A stretch of DNA of 37,354 nucleotides from contig NZ_CANMPM010000023.1 in the NCBI RefSeq assembly GCF_947499845.1, positions 1 to 37,354 on the forward strand. The letters are read 5' to 3'. The position numbers and the translations under genes are program-made. This DNA is from an uncultured Pseudokineococcus sp. Its GTDB lineage: Bacteria; Actinomycetota; Actinomycetes; Actinomycetales; Quadrisphaeraceae. Positions 16,690 through 24,238 of the stretch are shown one piece after another. Under the pieces are notes generated by a model. The model was not told the DNA's origin. It worked only from the letters and a program-made list of their open reading frames with translations, and did not search any database. How positions within the stretch are numbered: position 1 is the stretch's first letter; the number at the start of each line of letters is the position of its first letter.

Positions 16690-18449
16690 CGTCGCTCGAT
16701 CCCGCCCGCGACCGGCGCGCCGCGGACGACGGCGACGCGGCCCGGTGGCGCGAGCTGTACGACGACGCGCCCTGCGGCTACCTCACGGCCACCGACGACG
16801 GCACGCTGACGCGCGTCAACGCGACCTTCTGCACCTGGACGGGGCACCGGCGCGAGGCGCTCCTCGGGACGCGGCTGCAGCGGCTCCTGCCCGTCGGGGA
16901 CCGCATCCTGTGGACCACCGCGTGCCTGCCCCGGCTGAGGACCACCGGTGCCGTCGCGGAGACGATGGTGGAGGTGGTCTCCGCCGACGGCGCTCGCCGC
17001 GCCGCGCTGCTCAGCGCGACGCGCCGCCCGCCGGGCGACGGCGAGCCCGCCGAGCTGCGGGTCGTCGTCTTCGCGGCGCACGAGCGCCGTCGCCACGAGC
17101 GGGAGCTCGTCGACGCCCTGCGCCGGGCCCGGGAGGCGGAGAGCCAGCGCGTGCAGGCGGAGCAGGAGATGCGGCGGCGCGCGCTGCGCGACGACCTCAC
17201 GGGGCTCCCGAACCGGGCGGCGCTCGTCGAGCGGCTCGAGGAGGACCTGACCGGGCGCCCGCGGGAGGGGGTCGGCGTGCTCCTCGTCGACCTCGACCAC
17301 TTCAAGGCGGTCAACGACAGCCTCGGCCACGCCGCCGGGGACGAGCTGCTCGTGCTCGTCGCCGAGCGGCTCACCGCGGCGGTCCGGGGGAGCGGGCTCG
17401 TGGCGCGGCTCTCCGGCGACGAGTTCGTCGTCGTCGACGAGCTGGCCGACGACGCCCGGGCGGCGGCCGTGGCCGAGCGCCTCATCGAGGTCCTCACCGC
17501 CCCCGTGGTCCTCCAGGACCTGGAGATCGTCGTCTCGGCCAGCGTCGGCGTCGCCCGCTCCGTGGCCGGTGAGGGCGCGGAGCGCCTGCTGCACCGCGCG
17601 GACGTCGCCGTGCACCGGGCCAAGGCCCGCGGCCGGAACTGCGTCGAGGTCCACGACCCCGACCACGTCGACCCGGCCGCCGGGCGCCTGCGGCTGCTCG
17701 GCGAGCTGCGGCAGGGCATCGAGCGGGGCGAGCTGGTGGTCCACTACCAGCCGCGGATGGACCTGCGCGGCGACCGCCTCGCCGGCGTGGAGGCGCTGGT
17801 GCGCTGGCAGCACCCCGAGCGGGGCCTGCTGCCGCCCGCGGCCTTCATCGGGGTGGCGGAGGAGTCCGGTCTCGTGCGCCGGCTGGGCGCGCGCGTGCTC
17901 GACGAGGCGCTCGCCCAGACGGCGGCGTGGGCCCGCGCGGGCGGCGCACCGGTGGAGATCGCCGTCAACCTCTCGGCCCGCCAGCTCGCCGACGCCGACC
18001 TCGTGCCCCTCGTCGAGAGGACCCTGGAGCGGCACGGCGTCGCCCCGGCCCTCCTGACGCTGGAGGTGACCGAGACGGCGCTCATGGACGACCCGGACGC
18101 CGCCCTGCTGACGCTCACGGCGCTGAAGCGGCTCGGCGTCACGCTCGCGGTCGACGACTTCGGCACCGGGTACGCGAGCTTCACCTACCTGCAGCGCTTC
18201 CCGCTCGACGAGCTGAAGATCGACCGCTCCTTCGTCGCGGGCATGGAGGGCAGCCGCGGCGACGCGGCGATCGTCGCCACGTGCGTGCAGCTCGCCCGCT
18301 CCCTGGGCCTGCGGTCGGTCGCCGAGGGGGTCGAGACCGCCGCCCAGCGTGAGGCCCTCGTCAGCCTCGACTGCGACATGGCGCAGGGCTACCACTACGC
18401 CCGCCCCCTGCCCGCCGACGAGCTGGCCCGCTGGGCCGGGCGGCGCTGA
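16686..18449 (+). CDS. PAS-GGDEF-EAL cyclic di-GMP enzyme
   Basis: 587 residues with no membrane segment, in this domain order. A PAS domain (about 20-135: WRELYDDAPCGYLTATDDG, NATFCTWTGHRREALLG) is followed by a charged coiled-coil linker (about 135-165, HERRRHERELVDALRRARE). A GGDEF domain (DDLTGLPNRAALVERL; active-site motif SGDEF at 243-247) precedes an EAL domain (EALVRW at 369-374, ETALMDD, DDFGTGYASF, LKIDRSFV, AEGVET, QGYHYARPLP). All EAL metal and catalytic motifs look intact, so phosphodiesterase activity is likely. The first Gly of GGDEF is Ser, which may lower cyclase activity. The upstream RsbQ-like hydrolase probably feeds the PAS domain. Confidence 0.95.
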   Translation: MTSLDPARDRRAADDGDAARWRELYDDAPCGYLTATDDGTLTRVNATFCTWTGHRREALLGTRLQRLLPVGDRILWTTACLPRLRTTGAVAETMVEVVSADGARRAALLSATRRPPGDGEPAELRVVVFAAHERRRHERELVDALRRAREAESQRVQAEQEMRRRALRDDLTGLPNRAALVERLEEDLTGRPREGVGVLLVDLDHFKAVNDSLGHAAGDELLVLVAERLTAAVRGSGLVARLSGDEFVVVDELADDARAAAVAERLIEVLTAPVVLQDLEIVVSASVGVARSVAGEGAERLLHRADVAVHRAKARGRNCVEVHDPDHVDPAAGRLRLLGELRQGIERGELVVHYQPRMDLRGDRLAGVEALVRWQHPERGLLPPAAFIGVAEESGLVRRLGARVLDEALAQTAAWARAGGAPVEIAVNLSARQLADADLVPLVERTLERHGVAPALLTLEVTETALMDDPDAALLTLTALKRLGVTLAVDDFGTGYASFTYLQRFPLDELKIDRSFVAGMEGSRGDAAIVATCVQLARSLGLRSVAEGVETAAQREALVSLDCDMAQGYHYARPLPADELARWAGRR

Positions 18450-18479
18450 GGCGGCGGGGCGCCGTGGCTCGGGGAGGTC

Positions 18480-18992
18480 CTACGAGCGACCCGAGCGGGG
18501 CGCGACGTCGCCCCGCATCCGGTCGGCCGCTCGCTCGCCGCGCGGCGGCACGGGCACCGAGCGGGTCGCCGCCGCGAGGCCGTGCTCGGGCATCTGCACG
18601 TACACGGACTCCGCGCGGCCGGGTCCCACGAGGTAGGTCTCGTGGAAGATGCCGACCGCCGCGCCGCCGCGCCGCGCCCGCTGGTTGAAGGCGCGCCAGG
18701 CGGGCAGGTGCTCGGCGTCGGAGGCGGACGCGTACTGCTGCAGCAGCTCCCACGAGCGCCAGTACTGCCGGACCATGAGGGTGCGCCCCGACCAGTACGT
18801 GCGTGCGTGGAGGAGCCCGCGCTCGGGCTGCTGCGCCAGCTCGCGCAGCATCCGCGGCATGGCGCCGAAGACCGGCAGCCACGCGCGCACGTCGCGCAGC
18901 CGGTTGAAGCGCATGCCGATGACGAAGACGACGACGTCCTGCCCGTCCAGGTCGGCGGTGCGTCGTCCTGCGTGGACCTGCGTGCTGGCCAT
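18480..18992 (-). CDS. DUF4188 family protein
   Basis: 170-residue soluble protein of the DUF4188 family (ferredoxin-like, monooxygenase-related): VVVFVIGMRFNRLRDVRAWLPV, then MLRELAQQPERGLLHARTYWSGR, QYWRSWELLQQYAS, WRAFNQRARRGGAAVGIFHETY. Members are single-domain proteins, sometimes called fluoride- or phenylacetaldoxime-dehydratase-like by similarity, with no settled activity. ATG 18992 follows GAGGAG. It diverges from the TetR gene at 19104, and the pair of operators between them suggests it is the TetR target. Confidence 0.88.
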   Translation of the reverse strand: MASTQVHAGRRTADLDGQDVVVFVIGMRFNRLRDVRAWLPVFGAMPRMLRELAQQPERGLLHARTYWSGRTLMVRQYWRSWELLQQYASASDAEHLPAWRAFNQRARRGGAAVGIFHETYLVGPGRAESVYVQMPEHGLAAATRSVPVPPRGERAADRMRGDVAPRSGRS

Positions 18993-19028
18993 GGCGATCT
19001 CCTCGAGCGGCCGGGGGTCCGGCGCCGG

Positions 19029-19072
19029 TGTGGACGGCGTCAACAGAGGGCAGGATGTGGACGGCGTCCACA
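19029..19072. promoter_or_regulatory. Paired TetR-type operator
   Basis: Two 17-bp palindromes lie in the divergent DUF4188/tetR gap. 19056-19072 is perfect (TGTGGAC-GGC-GTCCACA) and 19029-19045 has one mismatch (GTCAACA). Centres are 27 bp apart. The left copy contains TTGACG on the minus strand, which could be the -35 of the DUF4188 promoter, so binding would block it. Confidence 0.75.
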
Positions 19073-19103
19073 CCTGCGGGCGCGCCGACGGAGGGAGCAG
19101 GCG

Positions 19104-19724
19104 CTGGAGCGCACGACGTACCACCACGGCGACCTGCGCAACGCGCTCGTCGGCGCCGCGACGACGGCCGTCCGCGCGGGCGGGCCGGACGGGCTGGCCC
19201 TGCGGGAGGTGGCGCGCGAGGTCGGCGTCAGCCCGAACGCCGCCTACCGGCACTTCGCCGGCCGCGCCGACCTCCTCGCGACGGTCGCCGAGCACGCCCG
19301 CGGGGCCATGGGGGCCGCGATGGCCGAGCGGCTCTCGGCGGTGCGCCCGGACGACGACGCCCTGGCCCTCGCCCGAGCCCGGCTGGCGGCCGTGGGCCGG
19401 GGGTACGTCGAGTGGGCGGTGGCGGAGCCGGGGCTCTTCGGCGTCGCCTTCGGCGCCCCGCCCGAGGCGGCCAAGGCCGACGGGCCGCCCGGGTGCGTCG
19501 GGGGCCCCGACCCGTGGTCGATGCTCCAGGAGCGGCTCGCCGAGCTGGACGCCGCCGGCGGCCTCGGGGCCCGCGGGCGCGACGGCGCGGACACGGCGGC
19601 GTGGGCGGCGGTGCACGGGCTGGCCGTCCTGCTCATCGGACCGCTCGCCGGTCTCGGCCCGGCCGAGCGGGAGGTCGCGCTCGCCCGCGTGCTCGCGACC
19701 GTCGGTGCGGGGCTGGCGGCCTAG
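19104..19724 (+). CDS. TetR family transcriptional regulator
   Basis: 206 residues. The N-terminal helix-turn-helix reads YHHGDLRNALVGAATTAVRAGG then LALREVAREVGVSPNAAYRHFAGRADLLATVAEHA. The C-terminal ligand domain (about 75-200) includes GYVEWAVAEPGLFGVAFG, typical of the WHG-type TetR C-terminal domain. The start is unusual: GAGGGAG at 19091-19097 points to CTG at 19104, and no ATG, GTG or TTG lies in frame nearby upstream. It faces DUF4188 across a double operator and ends in a 4-nt convergent overlap with the SDR gene. It is probably an autorepressor that also controls DUF4188. Confidence 0.9.
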   Translation: MERTTYHHGDLRNALVGAATTAVRAGGPDGLALREVAREVGVSPNAAYRHFAGRADLLATVAEHARGAMGAAMAERLSAVRPDDDALALARARLAAVGRGYVEWAVAEPGLFGVAFGAPPEAAKADGPPGCVGGPDPWSMLQERLAELDAAGGLGARGRDGADTAAWAAVHGLAVLLIGPLAGLGPAEREVALARVLATVGAGLAA

Positions 19725-20428
19725 AGCACCGGCGTGATGACGAGCTCGTCGACACGCACGTGCGGCGGGGCGTCGAGCACGTGCTGGATGCTCGCGGCGA
19801 CGTCGTCCGGCGTGAGCATCCGGGCCCGCGCCGCGGCGTCGGGGACCTCGGGTCGGAGCTCGAGGAAGTCGGTGGCGACGTCGCCGGGGCACAGGTGGCA
19901 CGCGCGGACGCCGTGGCGCGCCTCCTCGGCGTTGAGCGTGCGGACGATCGCGCCGAGCGCCGTCTTGCTCGCCGAGTAGGCCACGCCCGCGCCGTCGCGG
20001 TGCGCCCAGCCGGCCACCGACGAGACCACGACGACGACGCCGGCGCTGCGGCGCAGGTCGGGCAGCGCGGCGTCGAGGACGGTGGCGACGGCGCCGAGGT
20101 TCGTCGCCACGACGTCGTGGAAGGTGGCGACGTCCTGGTCGGCCCAGCGGCGGCGCGGCGTGTTGGTGCCGGCCGCGAGGACGAGCCCGTCGAGGCGGCC
20201 GTGCCGCTCGAGCACCTCGGCGCGCGCGGCGGCGACGGCGTCGACGTCGCGGACGTCGACGGGGAGCGCCGACGCGGCGGGGCCGATCGCGGCGGCGGTC
20301 TCCTCGAGGACGTCGGGCCGGCGGCCGCTGACGACGACGCGCCAGCCCGCCGCGGCCGCCGAGCGCGCTGCCGCGGCGCCCATCCCCGAGCCGCCGCCCG
20401 TCACCCACAGCACCCGTCGGTCGTCCAC
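19721..20428 (-). CDS. Short-chain dehydrogenase/reductase
   Basis: 235-residue classical SDR. The cofactor motif TGGGSGMG (10-17) is followed by VSGRRPD, which suggests NADP preference through the Arg pair. Other motifs are DVRDVD, NT-type LAAGTN, structural Asn110 (ATNLGA), Ser136/137 and Tyr151-x3-Lys155 (YSASK). HLCPGDVATDF and a C-terminus VRVDELVITPVL complete the fold. The substrate is unknown. It starts at GTG 20428 and converges on the TetR gene with overlapping stop codons. Confidence 0.93.
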   Translation of the reverse strand: MDDRRVLWVTGGGSGMGAAAARSAAAAGWRVVVSGRRPDVLEETAAAIGPAASALPVDVRDVDAVAAARAEVLERHGRLDGLVLAAGTNTPRRRWADQDVATFHDVVATNLGAVATVLDAALPDLRRSAGVVVVVSSVAGWAHRDGAGVAYSASKTALGAIVRTLNAEEARHGVRACHLCPGDVATDFLELRPEVPDAAARARMLTPDDVAASIQHVLDAPPHVRVDELVITPVL

Positions 20429-20478
20429 GCGGCCTCCTGCCGTCGGCGGCGGCCGTGCGGACGCCGTCCCTGCGGGCC

Positions 20479-21153
20479 ATGCTCGCGCGGGTGGCCAGTG
20501 GTGCGGAGCAGAGGATCACCGTGCAGGACGTCGATGACGCCGGGCTCGGCGACTGGCGCCTGCTCGCGAACGGGCTCCACGCCCGCTTCCGCACCGGCGG
20601 GATGCCGGCGGGCCTCGCGCTCGTCGCGGCCGTCGTCGCGGCGGCAGAGGAGCTCGACCACCACCCCGACGTCGACCTGCGCATGACCCACGTCGACGTC
20701 CGGTCGGTGAGCCACGACGTCGGCCGCGTCACGCGCCGCGACCTGCGGCTCGCCCGGCGCATCAGCGACGTCGCAGCGGACGAGGGCTTCGCCGCCGAGC
20801 CGCACGCGCTCGCGCAAGTGGAGGTCGCCCTCGACACCGCCGACCTCGCCGCGGTCGGCCCGGTGTGGGCCGCGCTCCTCACGGGCGACGCGGGCGCGCT
20901 CGACGGGAACGACGTCGTCGACCGGAGCGGGCGCACCCCGCTGCTGTGGTTCCAGGGCACCGACCCGCACGCGGTGCCGCGCCAGCGCTTCCACCTCGAC
21001 GTGTGGGTGCCGCACGACGTCGCGCGGGCGCGCATCGACGCCGCGGTCGCGGCGGGCGCGCGGGTCGTGGACGAGTCCGCTGCGCCGTCGTTCCTCGTGC
21101 TCGAGGACCCGGAGGGCAACCGCGCCTGCGTGTGCACGGCGCTCGACCGCTGA
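20479..21153 (+). CDS. Pterin-4a-carbinolamine dehydratase/VOC domain fusion
   Basis: 224 residues from ATG 20479. Residues ~15-105 are a PCD/DCoH-like domain (DDAGLGDWRLL, AEELDHHPDVDLR with the HHP motif at 61-63, VSHDVGRVTRRDLRLARRI). Residues ~112-224 are a glyoxalase/VOC-type domain (LLWFQGTD, RFHLDVWVPHDVARARI, PSFLVLEDPEGNRACVCTA). PCDs recycle oxidised pterin cofactors, while VOC domains bind metals and small molecules. The fusion is known as a 'VOC family' actinobacterial architecture, but its reaction is not established. The start is uncertain: GTG 20455 is the longest, and GTG 20521 follows AGAGG with ideal spacing but would trim only the unconserved leader. Confidence 0.82.
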   Translation: MLARVASGAEQRITVQDVDDAGLGDWRLLANGLHARFRTGGMPAGLALVAAVVAAAEELDHHPDVDLRMTHVDVRSVSHDVGRVTRRDLRLARRISDVAADEGFAAEPHALAQVEVALDTADLAAVGPVWAALLTGDAGALDGNDVVDRSGRTPLLWFQGTDPHAVPRQRFHLDVWVPHDVARARIDAAVAAGARVVDESAAPSFLVLEDPEGNRACVCTALDR

Positions 21154-21159
21154 GCACCT

Positions 21160-21253
21160 GCCGCCGGGGAGGACGAAGGGGCGGCGCCCGGGCATCGTCG
21201 CAGGTCAGGGGCGCGGCTCCTGCTGAGGTCGCTGCTTCGTCCTCCCCGGCGGC
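21160..21253. repeat. 94-bp element with 19-bp terminal inverted repeats (family D, copy 1)
   Basis: The ends GCCGCCGGGGAGGACGAAG (21160-21178) and CTTCGTCCTCCCCGGCGGC (21235-21253) are perfect inverted repeats. An internal TCGTCGCAGGTCAG begins 35 bp from the left end, the same offset as in copy 2 (25335-25428). The element contains the stop codon and last 16 codons of the WYL regulator, so that protein's C-terminus is repeat-encoded. No transposase is encoded. It is MITE-like or a structured DNA/RNA element. Confidence 0.85.
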
Positions 21254-22250
21254 GGCTGTCGCCCCGCCGCGGCGCACCGCTCGGCGAGCTCAGCGAAGGC
21301 GCGGGCCAGCTCGGGAGGCCGCTCGACCTCGATGTCGGCGCCGAGGCGCAGCAGGGACGCCGCCAGGCCGGTCCACGACCAGGCGCCCGCGGTGACGCGG
21401 CAGTGGTCGTCGTCGAGCGCCTCGACCGCGCCGTCCACCAGGTACGGGGCGACCTCGGTCGCGGGGGCGTTCACGACGACGCGCCCCTCGCAGGGCCACG
21501 CGCCCGACTCGCCGGGGTCGCGCGAGCCGCGGAAGAGGGCGGCGACGAAGGCGGCGGGGTCACCGCCGGGGACCTCGCGGGGGCTGAAGCGCGGGCCGCT
21601 CGGGGTGCGCGGCGTCATGCGGTCGAGGCGGTGGGTGCGCCACTCGCCGCTCCCCGCGCCGTCCCGGACCGGCGCGGCGGGGTCCCAGCCCAGGAGGTAC
21701 CAGCGCCCGCCGCGGGACACGACGGCGTGCGGCTCGATCCGGCGGGGCGGACGGTCCTCGTCCTCGAGGGCCGTCGGCGAGGCGTAGTCGAAACGCAGCA
21801 CCTCGCGGGCGCGCACGGCGGCGGTGACGGCGAGCAGCACGCCGGCGTCGACCGGCGCGGCGCTCGTCGGCAGCGGGGCGACCTCGACGGCGTCCACCCG
21901 TGCCCGCAGCCGCGCGGGCAGCACCTGGCGCACCGTCGCGAGGGCCCGCTCGCGGCGTCGCCCGCGCCGACGCCGCTCGCGGAGGCCAGCTGCAGGGCCA
22001 CAGCGAGGGCCACCGCCTGCTCGTCGTCGAAGAGCAGCGGCGGCAGGTCCGCGCCGGCGCCGAGGCGGTACCCGCCGTCCGGGCCGGTGGTGGACCGCAC
22101 CGGGTAGCCGAGCTCGCGCAGCCGGTCGACGTCGCGGCGGACGGTGCGCGGGCTCACCGCCAAGCGCTCGGCGAGCAGGCCCCCGGGCCAGTCGCGGCGC
22201 GCCTGCAGCAGCGACAGCAGGGTCAGGAGCCGTCCGGGGGTGCCGCTCAT
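21205..22250 (-). pseudogene. WYL-domain (DeoR/YafY-type) transcriptional regulator, frameshifted
   Basis: The N-terminal part from ATG 22250 encodes a winged helix (RLLTLLSLLQARRDWPGG, LAVSPRTVRRDVDRLRELGYPV, GPDGGYRLGAGADLPPLLFDDEQ). It continues to LQLASASGVGAGDAAS. The expected continuation, RALATVRQVLPARLRARVDAVEV, and the WYL domain (VLRFDYAS, RRIEPHAVVSRGGRWYLLGWD, RTHRLDRM) are in another frame. The shift lies near 21945-21970 in a GC run. This is either a real inactivating shift or a sequencing error. If intact it would be a regulator of about 348 residues. It is divergent from the VOC gene at 22358, its likely target. The last 16 codons lie within repeat D. Confidence 0.82.
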
Positions 22251-22357
22251 GACGTCGAGGATGGCCGACGTCGAGGCCAGGACCTGACCGCAACCCCCGC
22301 CACGGTGGACCTCGTCCCCAGGGCGCACGGCCCCGGGGCGAGACGGAGGAGCCCGCC

Positions 22358-22789
22358 ATGAGCGTCACCACCACGACCCACCTCAACTTCCGCGGCCAGG
22401 CCCGCGAGGCCCTCGACCACTACGCCGCCGTCACCGGCGGTCAGGTCATGGCCTTCACCTTCGCCCAGGGCGGCGACGACGCCGACGCCGCGGACGGCGC
22501 GGTGCCCGACCAGGTGAAGTGGGGGCAGGTCACGGCCGCGTCCGGCTTCTCGGTCATGGCGTACGACGTCCCGCCGGCCCGGCCCCACAGCCGCGGCGAG
22601 GACCCTCTCTTCGTCTCGGTGCGTGGCGACGACGCCGACGAGATCACCCGCATCTTTGAGGGCCTGGCGGAGGGCGGCGTGGTGCGCGCGCCGCTGGCGC
22701 CGGCGGGCCACGCGCCGCTGTACGGCATGGTCACCGACCGCTTCGGCGTCACCTGGGTGCTCGACGTCGTCGCCCCCTGGGCGGGGTGA
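22358..22789 (+). CDS. VOC/PhnB-like glyoxalase-fold protein
   Basis: 143-residue single-domain VOC protein of the PhnB/3-demethylubiquinone methyltransferase-like type: THLNFRGQAREALDHYAAVTGG, SGFSVMAYDVPP, EDPLFVSVRGDDADEITRIFEGL, and YGMVTDRFGVTWVLDVV. Such proteins are small dimeric, often metal-binding, with uncertain substrates. ATG 22358 follows GGAGGAG. It is transcribed divergently from the frameshifted WYL regulator, a common actinobacterial pairing in which the regulator controls the VOC gene. Confidence 0.88.
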   Translation: MSVTTTTHLNFRGQAREALDHYAAVTGGQVMAFTFAQGGDDADAADGAVPDQVKWGQVTAASGFSVMAYDVPPARPHSRGEDPLFVSVRGDDADEITRIFEGLAEGGVVRAPLAPAGHAPLYGMVTDRFGVTWVLDVVAPWAG

Positions 22790-22826
22790 CGCCCCGGCCG
22801 GACCAGCGGACGACGCCCCTCGTGTG

Positions 22827-22841
22827 TACCCCCGGGGGGTA
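22827..22841. promoter_or_regulatory. CsoR-like copper operator
   Basis: TACCCCCGGGGGGTA, a G-tract palindrome of the kind bound by the Cu(I) sensor CsoR. It lies 38 nt upstream of the start codon of a His-rich membrane protein. No csoR gene is in the window, so the regulator would be encoded elsewhere. Confidence 0.65.
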
Positions 22842-22878
22842 GCCGTACCGTGGAGGTCCACCACCCCGGAGGTTTCCC

Positions 22879-23376
22879 GTGAGCGATCGAGCGACGAGCC
22901 GTCCGCGGCCCGTCGGTCGTGCGGACGGCCCACCGGGCGCCGCCCTGCTGCGGCTGCTGCTCGTACTCGCCGCCGTCCTCGGCGTCGTGGGCATGCACGG
23001 GCTCACCTCCGGGCACGGCCACCACGGGGCGGCGTCCGTCGACCGCGGCGCCCACGTCGCGGTGGCCGGGACGACGGCGGGTCACGACGGCCATGCGGTC
23101 CAGGGGGCGGTCGGCGCTGCCGTCGGGGACGACGTCCGCCCGTCGGACCCGAGCCCGGTGGGCGGGGCGGCGGACGTCCTCCTGCACCTGTGCCTCGCCG
23201 TCGTCACGGCCGGGGTCGTGGCGCTCGCCGCCGTCGTCGCGCACCGCTCCCGGCGTCGCGCGCCGCGGGCGGGTCGGTCGGCGTGGTCTGCGCTGCGCGG
23301 CCTCGTCGTCCCGCTCCTCGCCGCGCCCCCCTGGACGCACCTCTCCCGCGCGCAGCTCTGCCTCTGGCGGGTGTGA
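22879..23376 (+). CDS. Small His-rich membrane protein, DUF6153-like
   Basis: 165 residues with two hydrophobic helices. The first (about 22-42, LLRLLLVLAAVLGVVGMHGL) is followed by an extracytoplasmic His/Gly-rich loop (HGHHGAASVDRGAHVAVAG, GHDGHAV). The second (about 98-122, VLLHLCLAVVTAGVVALAAVV) is followed by a basic tail. This layout matches actinobacterial DUF6153-type proteins that sit in copper-resistance loci. GTG 22879 has GGAGG 6 nt upstream. With the CsoR-like box in front and a DUF305 lipoprotein behind (98 nt), a role in periplasmic copper binding is a reasonable inference, not proven. Confidence 0.78.
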   Translation: MSDRATSRPRPVGRADGPPGAALLRLLLVLAAVLGVVGMHGLTSGHGHHGAASVDRGAHVAVAGTTAGHDGHAVQGAVGAAVGDDVRPSDPSPVGGAADVLLHLCLAVVTAGVVALAAVVAHRSRRRAPRAGRSAWSALRGLVVPLLAAPPWTHLSRAQLCLWRV

Positions 23377-23473
23377 GCGGTCGTCACCGGTGGCACGACC
23401 ACCGGTGACGACCCTCGCCCGCCGCGCCCCGCCCGGGGCCGCGGCTCCGCAGCCGTACCGGAGGACCGCACCT

Positions 23474-24178
23474 GTGACGACCCAGACCATCACCAGCATG
23501 CGCAGCACCAGCACGCGCACCGCCAGCACCCGCTCCACCGCCCGCCGCGCCGCGGGGGCCCTCGCGCTCGCCGCCGGCCTCGTTCTCGCCGGCTGCGGCA
23601 GCGACGTCGAGGAGGGCGCTGCGACGTCGATGACCTCCCCGGAGCCCAGCGCCTCGGCCGGCTCGTCGGCCACGGCCTCGGCGGCCGACGTCGCCTTCCT
23701 CACCGGGATGGTCCCGCACCACCGCCAGGCGACGGAGATGGCCCAGCTCGTCGACGGGCGCACCGAGAACGCCGAGGTCATCGCCCTGGCCCGGCAGATC
23801 GAGGGGGAGCAGCAGCCCGAGATCGACGAGATGAGCGCCCTGCTGCAGTCCTACGGCGAGGCCGTGCCGGAAGGCATGTCCGGCGAGGGCATGTCCATGG
23901 AGGGCATGGACCACGAGGGCATGGACCACGGCGGCATGTCCGGGATGGAGGGGATGATGAGCCCCGAGGACATGGCCTCCCTCGAGGCCGCGTCCGGCGC
24001 CGAGTTCGACCGGATGTGGCTCACGATGATGGTCGAGCACCACCGCGGCGCCGTCACCATGTCGGAGACGGCCCTCGAGGACGCCCAGGACCCGCAGGTC
24101 CGGGAGCTGGCCCAGCGGATCATCACCGCGCAGCAGGCGGAGATCTCGACCATGGAGGGGTTGCTCGCGCAGGGCTGA
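23474..24178 (+). CDS. DUF305 lipoprotein, Met/His-rich
   Basis: 234 residues. A lipoprotein signal ends LVLAGC, with Cys41 as the lipidation site. A Ser/Ala linker precedes a DUF305 domain with the two paired histidine motifs MVPHHRQATEM and MVEHHRGAVTM. Between them is a Met/His-rich insert (about 135-165: GMSGEGMSMEGMDHEGMDHG) suited to Cu(I) binding. DUF305 proteins are ferritin-like four-helix bundles frequently found in copper and other metal-resistance operons. GTG 23474 follows GGAGGACC. It shares an operon with the DUF6153-like gene and ends at a strong terminator. Confidence 0.9.
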   Translation: MTTQTITSMRSTSTRTASTRSTARRAAGALALAAGLVLAGCGSDVEEGAATSMTSPEPSASAGSSATASAADVAFLTGMVPHHRQATEMAQLVDGRTENAEVIALARQIEGEQQPEIDEMSALLQSYGEAVPEGMSGEGMSMEGMDHEGMDHGGMSGMEGMMSPEDMASLEAASGAEFDRMWLTMMVEHHRGAVTMSETALEDAQDPQVRELAQRIITAQQAEISTMEGLLAQG

Positions 24179-24202
24179 CCGCCTGAGCCGGCCCTCACGG
24201 CT

Positions 24203-24232
24203 GACGGCGTCGTCCCGCGGGACGACGCCGTC
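24203..24232. terminator. Bidirectional hairpin terminator
   Basis: Perfect 14-bp stem (24203-24216 and 24219-24232) between the convergent DUF305 and GNAT genes. It is positioned to end both transcripts. Confidence 0.85.
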
Positions 24233-24238
24233 GGCCGG

